Virus record (IMG/VR): IMGVR_UViG_3300048597_000282 | Span: 1 to 22,108 of that record | DNA length: 22,108 nt | Source of the DNA: a virus | Reading direction: 5' to 3' (one strand) | In this document: piece by piece, positions 1-7,565 of the stretch | Layout of the letters: every line of letters starts with the position of its first letter | Position numbering within the stretch: position 1 is the first letter of the stretch | Program-made: the position numbers and the translations under genes | The notes under the pieces: generated by a model | Databases searched by the model: none | What the model was told of the DNA's origin: nothing | The model's input: the letters and a program-made list of their open reading frames with translations, nothing else

Positions 1-26
1 GGCAAATCTTGTCTTACAATCATCAT
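1..26 (-). CDS. Start of an unidentified leftward gene (partial)
   Basis: Reading leftward, an ATG at 26 (with a second ATG directly after it) opens a frame that runs off the window edge after eight full codons (MMIVRQDL). It is preceded by AAGAGG with a 6-nt gap, a good ribosome binding site, and about 70 nt further up by a strong promoter-like pair. Too little is present to name a product. The start signals are the reason for calling it. Confidence 0.45.
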
Positions 27-60
27 TGTGAACCTCTTGGATTAAATTGATAGGTTTACT

Positions 61-91
61 GCCCTCGGATGCTGATTACATCACGGAGGGC
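61..91. other. Stem-loop in the leader of the leftmost gene
   Basis: GCCCTC (61-66) pairs with GAGGGC (86-91), and inside it GATG (68-71) pairs with CATC (79-82), with a small internal loop. Read leftward, it lies almost exactly at the predicted transcription start of the promoter at 96-125, so the mRNA of the leftmost gene would begin with this hairpin. Read rightward, it is followed by TTTCATTATA and could instead terminate a gene lying left of the window. The sequence does not decide between these. Confidence 0.5.
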
Positions 92-95
92 TTTC

Positions 96-125
96 ATTAT
101 ACCTTTTATTTTAAAACGTCGGCAA
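96..125 (-). promoter_or_regulatory. Sigma70-type promoter for the leftmost gene
   Basis: On the minus strand, TTGCCG (125-120) and TATAAT (101-96) are separated by 18 bp. The predicted start is near 89. It points at the partial gene at 1-26. An inverted repeat TTGCA-N6-TGCAA (129-144) sits just upstream of the -35 box, placed where an activator or repressor would bind. Confidence 0.6.
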
Positions 126-128
126 AAG

Positions 129-144
129 TTGCACCCATCTGCAA
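129..144. promoter_or_regulatory. Inverted repeat TTGCA-N6-TGCAA, candidate operator
   Basis: TTGCA (129-133) and TGCAA (140-144) form a perfect 5-bp dyad three bases upstream of the -35 box of the leftward promoter. The same half-sites occur in the larger symmetrical elements at 195-235 and 14317-14357, so this may be a third site for the same protein. Ownership by a particular regulator is inference. Confidence 0.35.
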
Positions 145-145
145 T

Positions 146-184
146 TTATAGCCACAACCTAAGCCCCATAAGGGTTTGAGCCAT
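146..184 (-). CDS. Possible 12-codon leader ORF
   Basis: ATG at 184 begins MAQTLMGLRLWL and stops at 148-146. It has GGAG 7 nt upstream, adjacent to the right-hand CAATTGCA arm (195-202) of the operator-like element. The capsid operon start has the same order (operator arm, GGAG, ATG), so this may be a leader peptide or the remnant of a gene whose body was lost. It is short enough to occur by chance, so support is only moderate. Confidence 0.25.
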   Translation of the reverse strand: MAQTLMGLRLWL

Positions 185-194
185 CCACTGACTC

Positions 195-235
195 CAATTG
201 CAGTTATCTTAATATAGTTAAAGCGTATGCAATTG
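195..235. promoter_or_regulatory. 41-bp symmetrical operator/promoter element A
   Basis: CAATTGCA (195-202) and TGCAATTG (228-235) flank a central TTAATATAGTTAA (207-219). The layout is 8-6-13-6-8. Element B at 14317-14357 has the same length, arms and core, and the rightward strand of A matches the leftward strand of B over about 26 bases with one mismatch. On the plus strand it contains TTAATATAGT (209-218); on the minus strand the core reads TTAACTATATTAA, so it may fire in either direction. Rightward transcription would be antisense to the first tail gene. Confidence 0.55.
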
Positions 236-246
236 ATGGCTGTTTA

Positions 247-282
247 GACAAAAACAACCCCCAACCAACAAGGAAGGGGGTT
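247..282 (-). terminator. Intrinsic terminator of the tail-tube operon
   Basis: Read leftward, AACCCCC (282-276) pairs with GGGGGTT (262-256) around a 13-nt loop, followed at once by GTTTTTGTC. It lies about 35 nt beyond the stop codon of the last tail-tube paralogue and is a convincing end for the leftward tail operon. Confidence 0.75.
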
Positions 283-315
283 TGCTGTAAGAGTTTTAAT
301 CCGTCAATGGCTATA

Positions 316-1104
316 CTAAACAGGCAAAGGAAAGCCAGCCAGTTTACAGCTATCGGTGATAGCAGTTTTAACCGCAGTGGACTCGGCATCATAGAGGGTG
401 GTTTTCAGCCAAGGAGACTGGAAGTCCAACATCAATGATGGGCGGCGGATCTCATCTAGTGGTAGGTCATCACCATCAATAGTTACCAAGGCAGTTCCGA
501 AAGTGAATTCATAGCCTCCTACACCATTGCTAGCGGGGACGGCGATCGCCGCATTAACCGTACCGTTGTAACCAGCTTTGTTAAGGGCAGCAGGCAAAGC
601 ATGGTAAAAATAGCCACGGTCACCAGGGCTAACATTCAACTGGCAAGTGGCGTTAAACGTCCGACTAACACGCTCTTGAGCACCCTGTTCCCCATAGGCG
701 TGGGTCTTAGCATCAACTTTACCAACCTCCTCGCCATTAGCAATAGAAGTGGTGGGTAGGGTGATTAGCCCGTAGGTTAAAGCTTCATCCCCCAGGTCAA
801 CCGCAGCGGCGGCGGGCTGAATAGCAATAATAGTGCCAGTAGTCTCAACCAATTTAGACTCAGCGGCAACAATGACTTTAGTGCCTTCAAAATAAAGGTA
901 AGTCCCTTTTTCAATCCAGCAATCAACGTCAGCAGACAAATCCGCCGTTTCATCATCTTCAGCAATGGCAGTATCAGCCGCAATTGTGTATTCAGTGGGA
1001 TAAACCTCCTGAATAGGAAAGGCGTGGATTTTAACCAAACTGCCAACAGTACGCACCCCTAATCTAGTATCCCCACCTTGGGCAACGGTAGAATAATCAA
1101 CCAT
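316..1104 (-). CDS. Tail-tube-like protein, paralogue 1
   Basis: A 262-aa protein and the last of three tandem relatives. Residues 1-25 and about 128-247 are almost identical to the next gene upstream (1201-1983). The part between (about 26-115) is diverged and beta-rich, with a motif around CWIEKGTYLYFEG that resembles small beta domains often inserted in virion proteins. The conserved C-terminal part is a plausible tube subunit of a long tail; this is inferred from size, position after baseplate genes and multiplicity, not from a recognised signature. ATG at 1104 has GGAG 9 nt upstream. A weak hairpin separates it from paralogue 2, and CTATAGCTATAG lies upstream, so it may be transcribed independently. 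A major tail or decoration protein are the alternatives. Confidence 0.7.
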   Translation of the reverse strand: MVDYSTVAQGGDTRLGVRTVGSLVKIHAFPIQEVYPTEYTIAADTAIAEDDETADLSADVDCWIEKGTYLYFEGTKVIVAAESKLVETTGTIIAIQPAAAAVDLGDEALTYGLITLPTTSIANGEEVGKVDAKTHAYGEQGAQERVSRTFNATCQLNVSPGDRGYFYHALPAALNKAGYNGTVNAAIAVPASNGVGGYEFTFGTALVTIDGDDLPLDEIRRPSLMLDFQSPWLKTTLYDAESTAVKTAITDSCKLAGFPLPV

Positions 1105-1117
1105 AATAATTTACTCC

Positions 1118-1132
1118 AAACTATAGCTATAG
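1118..1132. repeat. Repeated palindrome upstream of tail paralogue 1
   Basis: AAACTATAGCTATAG occurs here and again, identically, at 1998-2012 upstream of paralogue 2. The last 12 bases (CTATAGCTATAG) are a perfect palindrome and contain TATAGT on the minus strand when read into the flanking T. The distance to the start codon is similar in both cases (about 15 nt). It may be a promoter core or binding site copied with the gene during duplication. Confidence 0.5.
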
Positions 1133-1149
1133 TAGTATCCATTATTAAT

Positions 1150-1177
1150 AATAAAAGCCCCAACAAACGTCAGGGCT
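1150..1177 (-). terminator. Weak leftward terminator between tail paralogues
   Basis: Read leftward, AGCCC (1177-1173) pairs with GGGCT (1160-1156), followed by TTTTATTATTAAT. The stem is only 5 bp with a 12-nt loop, so termination would be partial. If it works, it would set the ratio of the two near-identical tail proteins. Confidence 0.4.
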
Positions 1178-1200
1178 ATCTAACACCAATATGGCAACAA

Positions 1201-1983
1201 TTATGCAGGCAATGGGAAGCCAGCTAACTTGCAACTTTCAGCAATAGACGCTTGCACACTGGCAGATTCAGCCGCATACAAGGTAGTCTTTAACCAAGGA
1301 GATTGGAAGTCTAACATCAGGCTAGGACGGCGAATTTCATCCAATGGTAAATCATCACCATCAACAGTTACTAATGCCGTTCCAAAGGTAAATTCATAGC
1401 CACCAACGCCATTACTAGCAGGTACAGCAATGGCAGCATTAACAGTACCGTTATAACCAGCTTTATTCAGAGCCGCAGGGAGCGCATGGTAGAAATAACC
1501 ACGATCGCCAGGGCTGACATTAAGCTGGCAGGTAGCATTAAAAGTACGGCTCACCCGTTCCTGTGCCCCTTGCTCACCGTAAGCATGAGTCTTGGCGTCA
1601 ACCTTACCTACCTCCTCACCATTAGCAATAGTGGTAGTAGGAAGGGTAAGCAACCCATAGGTTGTGCCCTCAGTGGTAGAAACAATCTCAGCCAGGGCAG
1701 GTTGAATGGCAATACTGGTAGCACTAGTGCCGATAGATTTAGATTCAGCGGCTACAACAAAATTAGAGCCAAAATAAAGGTAAGTACCTTTCTCAATCCA
1801 ACAGGCAACGTTAGCACTTAAAGATGCAGTAACAGCGGCAACGGCGATGGTAGTACCAACAGTTAAAGTGTAAACCGTGGGAGCGACCCCAGACATTTTA
1901 TGGATTTTAACTAAACTCCCAACGGTTCTAACTCCTAAACGAGTATCGCCACCTTGGGCAACAACAGAATAATCAACAGGCAT
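1201..1983 (-). CDS. Tail-tube-like protein, paralogue 2
   Basis: A 260-aa protein. From IANGEE to KTTLY (118 residues) it differs from paralogue 1 at one position (Val for Ile), although the DNA of the two genes differs at roughly a fifth to a quarter of bases where I compared them, mostly in third codon positions. The N-terminal half holds the same beta-rich insert in diverged form (CWIEKGTYLYFGS). Start ATG at 1983 has GAGGA about 7 nt upstream. The gene lies 56 bp after paralogue 3 and has its own CTATAGCTATAG site. Function as tail tube is inferred as for paralogue 1. Confidence 0.7.
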   Translation of the reverse strand: MPVDYSVVAQGGDTRLGVRTVGSLVKIHKMSGVAPTVYTLTVGTTIAVAAVTASLSANVACWIEKGTYLYFGSNFVVAAESKSIGTSATSIAIQPALAEIVSTTEGTTYGLLTLPTTTIANGEEVGKVDAKTHAYGEQGAQERVSRTFNATCQLNVSPGDRGYFYHALPAALNKAGYNGTVNAAIAVPASNGVGGYEFTFGTALVTVDGDDLPLDEIRRPSLMLDFQSPWLKTTLYAAESASVQASIAESCKLAGFPLPA

Positions 1984-1997
1984 AATATTTCCTCAAT

Positions 1998-2012
1998 AAA
2001 CTATAGCTATAG
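1998..2012. repeat. Repeated palindrome upstream of tail paralogue 2
   Basis: Second copy of AAACTATAGCTATAG (first at 1118-1132). Both copies are followed rightward by AT-rich sequence with ATTAATAATA. They sit at equivalent distances before the two near-identical tail genes. Confidence 0.5.
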
Positions 2013-2039
2013 CGTCATTAATAATAATAAAATCATTAA

Positions 2040-2816
2040 TCAATCTATCCTTTTAGGTAATCCACACAATGGAATCTGTGCATCTATTAAAGCCTTAATA
2101 GCTTCTGGCTCTGCCCAATAAACAGAAGTTTTTAACCATGGAGCTTGGAAGTTTAAAGTAACACTAGGGCGGCGTAATTCATTAACTGGATTAGCATCAC
2201 CATCTACTGTTACCAATGCAGTCCCAAAGGTAAATTCATAAAGATTTTTACTTTTTAAAACAGGGGCGGCAATTGCCACATAAACCTTACCAGACTGCCC
2301 AGCTTTATTGAGAGCCGCTGGTAATGCTTCATAAAAGTAAGCTCTATCATCAGGGGCTACTATTAACTCACAACTAACTTTTAATGCCCTAGATAATCTT
2401 TCCTCTGTCAACTGTTCCCCTAATAAATGATTCTTAGATGGAATGGTTGCTACCTCTTCATTGTTATTAACATTAGTGGTGGGCAGTGTTAACAGTCCAT
2501 AGGTTGAGCAAGTACCTGATATAGTAGCAAGTGCGGGCTGAATAGCTATGTCGGTTGCACTGGTTCCAATTACTTTAGATTCACTGGGAATAATGAAGTT
2601 AGACCCAAAATATAGATAACTACCTTTTTCCACAAACAAAGCAACACTAGCAGATAAAGATGCGGTAGTTGCCCCAATAGAAGCACTACCAGTTATGGTG
2701 TAAGTTACTGGAGTTTCACCACTACCCAATGATTTGATTTTAACCAAAGTTCCACCAGTACCTATACCTATCCTACTGCTACCGCCACCTGCCACGCCGC
2801 TAAAATCGATAGCCAT
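2040..2816 (-). CDS. Tail-tube-like protein, paralogue 3
   Basis: A 258-aa protein, clearly related to the two genes downstream (shared VEKGSYLYFGSNF, IGTSAT, IAIQPALA, YGLLTLPTT, YEFTFGTALVTVDGD, LRRPS and PWLKTS segments) but much more diverged. It is the first of the three to be transcribed. Its ATG overlaps the stop of the 142-aa gene by one base (TAATG), which suggests translational coupling. The order from diverged to near-identical suggests an old duplication followed by a second one. A distinct role, such as tail terminator or different tube layer, is possible. Confidence 0.65.
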   Translation of the reverse strand: MAIDFSGVAGGGSSRIGIGTGGTLVKIKSLGSGETPVTYTITGSASIGATTASLSASVALFVEKGSYLYFGSNFIIPSESKVIGTSATDIAIQPALATISGTCSTYGLLTLPTTNVNNNEEVATIPSKNHLLGEQLTEERLSRALKVSCELIVAPDDRAYFYEALPAALNKAGQSGKVYVAIAAPVLKSKNLYEFTFGTALVTVDGDANPVNELRRPSVTLNFQAPWLKTSVYWAEPEAIKALIDAQIPLCGLPKRID

Positions 2817-3244
2817 TATAATCTAGTCCTAAACTCATATACTTTAAATTTTAAGTTCCACTGAGGGAAGTTCCCCACTTCAGGATTGGCGGGAATGTAA
2901 ACAATATTTAAACCTTGTAAAATACCAGAACGTTCTAACATCAAAATAGCATTATGCCCTTGCAATCCTGAATGCTCAACTAATGCCAGTCGATAACATT
3001 TATCACTATAAATATCGCCAGCACAAATTGGAAAAGATTCTTTGGTGTCAGGGTAAAGTAAGACAGCTTCTAGTCCTTCAACCTTATTAACTTGGGGAGT
3101 TCTACCAATGGCAAAAGCTACATTTTGAAAGCCAGAAGCATAGGTATATTTTCCCAGTAATCCATAGTTAGTTGGTTGACCATTATTGTTACGGGTAACA
3201 CCTAAAACAGATTCAATTCTAGTCTTAATATCAATGGGATTCAT
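2816..3244 (-). CDS. Tail-associated protein of unknown function
   Basis: A 142-aa protein that I do not recognise as a family. It has no membrane segment and mixed alpha/beta character, ending in a basic FKVYEFRTRL. Its start codon overlaps the stop of the DUF2163-type gene (ATGA), and its stop overlaps the start of tail paralogue 3 (TAATG). This three-gene coupling suggests a structural or assembly part made in fixed proportion to the baseplate hub and tail tube. A tail-terminator or neck role is a guess from position. Confidence 0.6.
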   Translation of the reverse strand: MNPIDIKTRIESVLGVTRNNNGQPTNYGLLGKYTYASGFQNVAFAIGRTPQVNKVEGLEAVLLYPDTKESFPICAGDIYSDKCYRLALVEHSGLQGHNAILMLERSGILQGLNIVYIPANPEVGNFPQWNLKFKVYEFRTRL

Positions 3245-4005
3245 CGCCTTAAATCCTCTTTAGTGGGGAAGAAATGTAAACCTTCTGCAATACCACCCCA
3301 GTTATCTATATTATCAAAGTTATTTTTGCACATTCCCATAGTGCCATCACAGCCGGGAATAATCTTTAATTCGTCCCCTATCTCTACCTCGTAAGGTGGC
3401 GCAACCCTTAAACTCAATCCACCACTTTGGACGGTATCAATGGCTAGTTTATAACCAGCATTGGATCCGGTAGTAAATTCTACATAACCAGCACCTCCAG
3501 ACCAGTTATAAATCAATGCAGGACTAGGCACACTGGCTAAAGTAAATGTTTTATTTCCAGATAACCCTGTAACAGTAGTTGTCACAATAAAACTGTTTAA
3601 GTTAACACCACATCTAGGGTCAGTTAATCGCTTAGACCAACGGCAAGAACGTCCTAATGATTGATGTACTGACTGCTGTAAAATATCTGCTGGTGTTCTG
3701 ATGGTAACTGACCAAGTTTGGTCTGTCTTTTGGACTTGTCCCCATCGACCATTAGCTAAAGTTTTAACTACTTCCCCAGTAATAAAGTCAGCGATAAAAA
3801 CTCTAACCCTTTCACCATTAAACTTACCAGCCCGAAGGTCAAGGTCACTGATTAAATTACTATCAATTAAACCTTTAACGTCTAGATTGTTAGATTCTAG
3901 TGCTGAGTTTTGTTTTACGCTAGATGGGTCGATAGCCCCCTGGGGGTGATAATCAACATCAGCAATAGTTATCTTGCGATCAATAGAGGTAAAACCTAGA
4001 CTCAT
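3241..4005 (-). CDS. DUF2163/BR0599-type baseplate hub protein
   Basis: A 254-aa protein. The N-terminal half has the pattern of the DUF2163/BR0599 phage family: a start of ITIADVDYHP type, then a region around GERVRVFIADF and a GRWGQVQ strand, and the cysteine-containing SLGRSCRWSKRLTDPRCGV block at about residues 116-134. The C-terminal part ends in CDGTMGMCKNNFDN (about 219-232), also typical. In gene-transfer agents and related siphophages this protein forms part of the tail hub next to DUF2460 and the large tip protein. It is transcribed leftward, diverging from the tail-tip gene across only 35 bp. No Shine-Dalgarno is visible before the ATG at 4005. Confidence 0.8.
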   Translation of the reverse strand: MSLGFTSIDRKITIADVDYHPQGAIDPSSVKQNSALESNNLDVKGLIDSNLISDLDLRAGKFNGERVRVFIADFITGEVVKTLANGRWGQVQKTDQTWSVTIRTPADILQQSVHQSLGRSCRWSKRLTDPRCGVNLNSFIVTTTVTGLSGNKTFTLASVPSPALIYNWSGGAGYVEFTTGSNAGYKLAIDTVQSGGLSLRVAPPYEVEIGDELKIIPGCDGTMGMCKNNFDNIDNWGGIAEGLHFFPTKEDLRR

Positions 4006-4040
4006 AATAATATTAGAAAGCTTACTCTTATAATAATTCC
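4006..4040. promoter_or_regulatory. 35-bp divergent promoter region
   Basis: This spacer separates two outward-pointing start codons, neither with a visible ribosome binding site. On the plus strand, TATAAT (4029-4034) ends 6 nt before the ATG at 4041, which places the predicted transcript start on the A of the start codon. On the minus strand, TAATAT lies a few bases before the ATG at 4005. No convincing -35 boxes are present. Leaderless mRNAs are the simplest reading, but this is inference. Confidence 0.4.
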
Positions 4041-7000
4041 ATGGCTAATGTTGCGCTCGGTCTTGGTGTCAGTTTAGGGCTTAATATGCTTAGTAAAGCA
4101 TTAAGTCCAACTAAGTCTGTTTTTAATCAGACTGAGACTGGCAAGCTAGAAGATGTTAGCACCCGTAAAACTGGGGGGGGCTGGACATTAGCTAAAGTTT
4201 ATGGACGGGTATTGATTAAAGGTTGCCCGATTATCTGGGCTCCACCTAGACGAGAAGAAGCTATTGTTACCAGTGAGACTGAATCTACTGGCGGAGGTAA
4301 AGGTAATAGCAATAATTCAACTACAACAGAAACAACAACCTATCGTTATTATGGCAATTTTGCCTTTGCTATTTGTGATGGCTCGGTAGATAGAATAGTT
4401 CGGATTAGTTTTAATGATGTTGTCTGGTTTAATCGAGATGGTGAATTAGACTCAACTATTGCAGATAATGATTATAAGTTAGAAAATTATTTAACAACTT
4501 ATACCGGCGCAAGTGACCAGAATATTAACACTACGATAGAAGAATTTGAAGGTAATGAAAATGGCGATAAAAATATGCGCCATCTGGTTTATTGTGTAGT
4601 AAGGGATTTTCCCCTTGATAGTTTAGGTGGTGAACTACCTGGGACTATTGATGTAGTAGTAGAAAGAATAAATAGTGAAGCTAATGTTATTCAGAATGTT
4701 ATTTATGAAGTATGTGAATCAGTTGGGTTAATTAGAGATGTTGATGTTGTAGCCCCTGAAGTAGGAGGGGATAGAATCAATGCAATCTATAAACAAGATG
4801 GTAGTAGTGCCGCTGATTTTCTAAATGAAATAATCCAGAGATATTTTCTTCTAAGCTTTACCAACGCCGATGGTCAACTGCAATTTATAAGGGCTGACAA
4901 TGCATCGGCAATTACTCCAGTTGATGTTGGTTGGACTGGCTTAGGGGCAACAGAATATGGTAATGAACCCATCGATCCTTACGATGAAACGATTATTGAT
5001 TCTGGGGAATTGCCGTCAGGAGTTAGTATTACCTACACTGACTTAAATGAAGATTTTAATAGTAATAGTGAATATCGGGCTTATCCGATGGCATTCCATT
5101 ATAATCCCAAGTCAATTAATACCAGTTTGATGATGACTTCGGGGGATGCTAAAACATGGATATGGCGTTACCTAGAAGCAACATGGCAACAGGCTAATCG
5201 TTACAACGTAAAAGTATTACCGGAAGATGGAGCTAATTTAATAGAAGGGCAAACTATAGCTTTTCCATTAGTAGATGGTCAAGACCCTATAACCTTCCAG
5301 ATTGCATCTGTTGTTACTGGAGCTAACCTAATTGCTGAATGTGAGCTTTATACCTATGATGGTGATATTTTTACTGCCCAACCTTTTGTAGGATACAACA
5401 CTAACACAGCCTATACTGGCACGGCTATTCAATTAGCCCCTGACATTGATTGCGATACGGTAGTGGTCAGTAGTGGGGAAACTATTTTTGTTGAAGGGAT
5501 AGATTATGAAATCGATTGTGAGACTGGGCTGTTAACAATCTTGCCGGGTGGAGATATTGATGTTGATACAGAATTAACTATTACTTATAATGCCCCACCC
5601 AGTACAGTAGTTAATCCATCTAATCCTAGTCTTGAAGCTAAAGATTATGGTGAACCAATAATAACAATAGTTGAAACTAATAGGGTTAGAAAAACAGACC
5701 CACCTTGTATATATGCGGCGGTCAATCGTGACGGTGTTGACTTTGGACAAACTACAATCTTTGCCAGGTTTAATGGTGGTAGTTATTCAGCCGTGGCTGT
5801 TACTGTCGCCCCTACCACTAAAGGTACGTTGTCAGGCTCCATGACCAAGGTGGTAGGGCTGGATGAAACCAATACCATTACAGTTATTTTAGATGAAGGA
5901 ACATTATCACCATTAAGCCAGAATCAATTTGACAACCAAGAGGTTATTTTATTGGTTGGAGAGGAACAGATAGTAGCCCGTGATGTTACCTTAGTTAGTC
6001 TCAACACCTATGAGCTTGAATATATCCAAAGGGGCGTTAATGGTACTCCCCCGGTTGCCCATGTTGCCGATGAGTTAATCTATGTCGTGAAAGGTACATC
6101 AGGGCAAGTCGTTAGATTAACAGCTAACGCTGATGCCATTGGTCAAACTTTTGACTTTAAAGCAGTACCCATCGGACGTAACGTAACTGATATTACTAGA
6201 GTCACAACCTACACTGTTCTAGGCATTTATTTTAAACCTTACGCTTCCATTGATGCGACTGCTACGAAAGACAGTGCTGGGAATATAACTATTAGCTGGG
6301 TGGGATTAAATACTGGTTTAAATCCATTAGACCCACAGGTTTATGAAATAGATGTTATTGGAGGTTCCACTCTTTACTTTGACCAACCATTTGCTGATGG
6401 ATTAGTCTTATCTCTTTTATATCCCGTAGCCCAGCAAATTATAGATTTTAGCTCTGCTCAATCAGTTATTGATGTTGAAATTTATCAACTATCTTTAGAG
6501 TATGGAAGAGGCTATGTTGGAGAGTTTGAGTTAACGCCTACTCTGCTAGACTTGCCCCCTATTGTCGATGATTTTGCCCCTAGGCAGGGTGATATAGATA
6601 CGGTTGTTACAATCTATGGTTCCCGATTTACAGCGGCTACAAGTGCCGAAATAAATGGAGTAGAGATAGATGATTTTGCAGTTGTAAGTGACACTGAAAT
6701 AACTGGAACTGTGGCGACTGGAACTACTACTGGCAAGGTTGAAGTTATCGCCCCTGCTGGCACTGGAATTAGTGTTAGTGATTTTGTAATAGTCAATGGT
6801 GATATAGAGTGGGGGCAAATCACTGGCACTCTAGCCAATCAAACCGATCTGCAAAGTGTCCTGGCTCGCACCAGAATTTACACCACCATCGTCGGCAATG
6901 TCACTGCCCCGGGGGTTGGAGCAACGGTCGATGTCACGGTGGCAGAAAATTATGGCTTTGCTCCCGGTGTTCCGGTCACGTTATTTAGGCAAACCGCTCC

Positions 7001-7565
7001 AGGTCTTGGTGGCGGGGGCTATGCCCAGTTGAATTGCACCGCCGTTGCTGGCAATGTTTTGACTCTATCCGTTGAGGTGATCGGACGCAGGACAACCAGT
7101 AGCTTTTTAGATGGCGATCTTATTGGACCCATTGTGGAGCAAACCGTGGGTGTTTACGGCGGGATTCCTGATGGGTTTCAGTTTATTGATGAAGTCGAAG
7201 AAAACCAGTATTTTGGGACAAATGCAGACAATGAATTGGGCTATCACGACTTACCCACTGGCTCAATCAAAGCCAAAAACATTGAATCAATATCGGCTAC
7301 CAAAACGCTGATTTTAACCGATGCTTATTTCCAATTTCTAACACCCACGGTGTCGTCAGTTATCGTCAAACTGCCCGCCGTTACCGGAACTGATTACTAT
7401 GAGGGAGAAATTATTAATGCAGGGACAGGGACTAACGCTCTAGCTATCCAAGAAAATGACGGGACGGCAATAATTACATTGTCTGATGCTGGGGATGCTG
7501 TTCGTTCCATTTACTACTATTGGGACGGCACTATCTGGCGAGTATTTGAGAGGAGTTTTTACTAA
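4041..7565 (+). CDS. Large tail-tip / receptor-binding protein
   Basis: An 1174-aa protein resembling the large tip proteins of lambda gpJ and gene-transfer-agent type. The N-terminus is glycine/alanine-rich. Residues about 30-210 contain the tip-specific block with ISFNDVVWFN. Residues about 215-420 match the phage-tail_3-like region (VCESVGLI, SSAADFLNEI, then the YNPKSINTSLMM and YNVKVLPEDGANLIEGQ strands). An IPT/TIG Ig-like domain lies at about 836-922 (DFAPRQGDIDTVVTIYGSRF). WGQITGTLANQTDLQSVL (about 924-941) is a linker type common in phage tail fibres, and the remainder is probably receptor-facing. Base composition becomes more GC-rich from about 6815. The gene is on the strand opposite to its structural neighbours and is coupled to the next gene by TAATG. 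Confidence 0.85.
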   Translation: MANVALGLGVSLGLNMLSKALSPTKSVFNQTETGKLEDVSTRKTGGGWTLAKVYGRVLIKGCPIIWAPPRREEAIVTSETESTGGGKGNSNNSTTTETTTYRYYGNFAFAICDGSVDRIVRISFNDVVWFNRDGELDSTIADNDYKLENYLTTYTGASDQNINTTIEEFEGNENGDKNMRHLVYCVVRDFPLDSLGGELPGTIDVVVERINSEANVIQNVIYEVCESVGLIRDVDVVAPEVGGDRINAIYKQDGSSAADFLNEIIQRYFLLSFTNADGQLQFIRADNASAITPVDVGWTGLGATEYGNEPIDPYDETIIDSGELPSGVSITYTDLNEDFNSNSEYRAYPMAFHYNPKSINTSLMMTSGDAKTWIWRYLEATWQQANRYNVKVLPEDGANLIEGQTIAFPLVDGQDPITFQIASVVTGANLIAECELYTYDGDIFTAQPFVGYNTNTAYTGTAIQLAPDIDCDTVVVSSGETIFVEGIDYEIDCETGLLTILPGGDIDVDTELTITYNAPPSTVVNPSNPSLEAKDYGEPIITIVETNRVRKTDPPCIYAAVNRDGVDFGQTTIFARFNGGSYSAVAVTVAPTTKGTLSGSMTKVVGLDETNTITVILDEGTLSPLSQNQFDNQEVILLVGEEQIVARDVTLVSLNTYELEYIQRGVNGTPPVAHVADELIYVVKGTSGQVVRLTANADAIGQTFDFKAVPIGRNVTDITRVTTYTVLGIYFKPYASIDATATKDSAGNITISWVGLNTGLNPLDPQVYEIDVIGGSTLYFDQPFADGLVLSLLYPVAQQIIDFSSAQSVIDVEIYQLSLEYGRGYVGEFELTPTLLDLPPIVDDFAPRQGDIDTVVTIYGSRFTAATSAEINGVEIDDFAVVSDTEITGTVATGTTTGKVEVIAPAGTGISVSDFVIVNGDIEWGQITGTLANQTDLQSVLARTRIYTTIVGNVTAPGVGATVDVTVAENYGFAPGVPVTLFRQTAPGLGGGGYAQLNCTAVAGNVLTLSVEVIGRRTTSSFLDGDLIGPIVEQTVGVYGGIPDGFQFIDEVEENQYFGTNADNELGYHDLPTGSIKAKNIESISATKTLILTDAYFQFLTPTVSSVIVKLPAVTGTDYYEGEIINAGTGTNALAIQENDGTAIITLSDAGDAVRSIYYYWDGTIWRVFERSFY

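Noticed and set aside
1486-1821. 111-aa rightward frame antisense to tail paralogue 2
   Set aside because: It is a shadow of a conserved gene; the equivalent frame is not kept in paralogue 1.
7111-7311. 66-aa rightward frame inside the tail-tip gene
   Set aside because: It is out of frame with the tail-tip protein, has no ribosome site and shows no recognisable motif.
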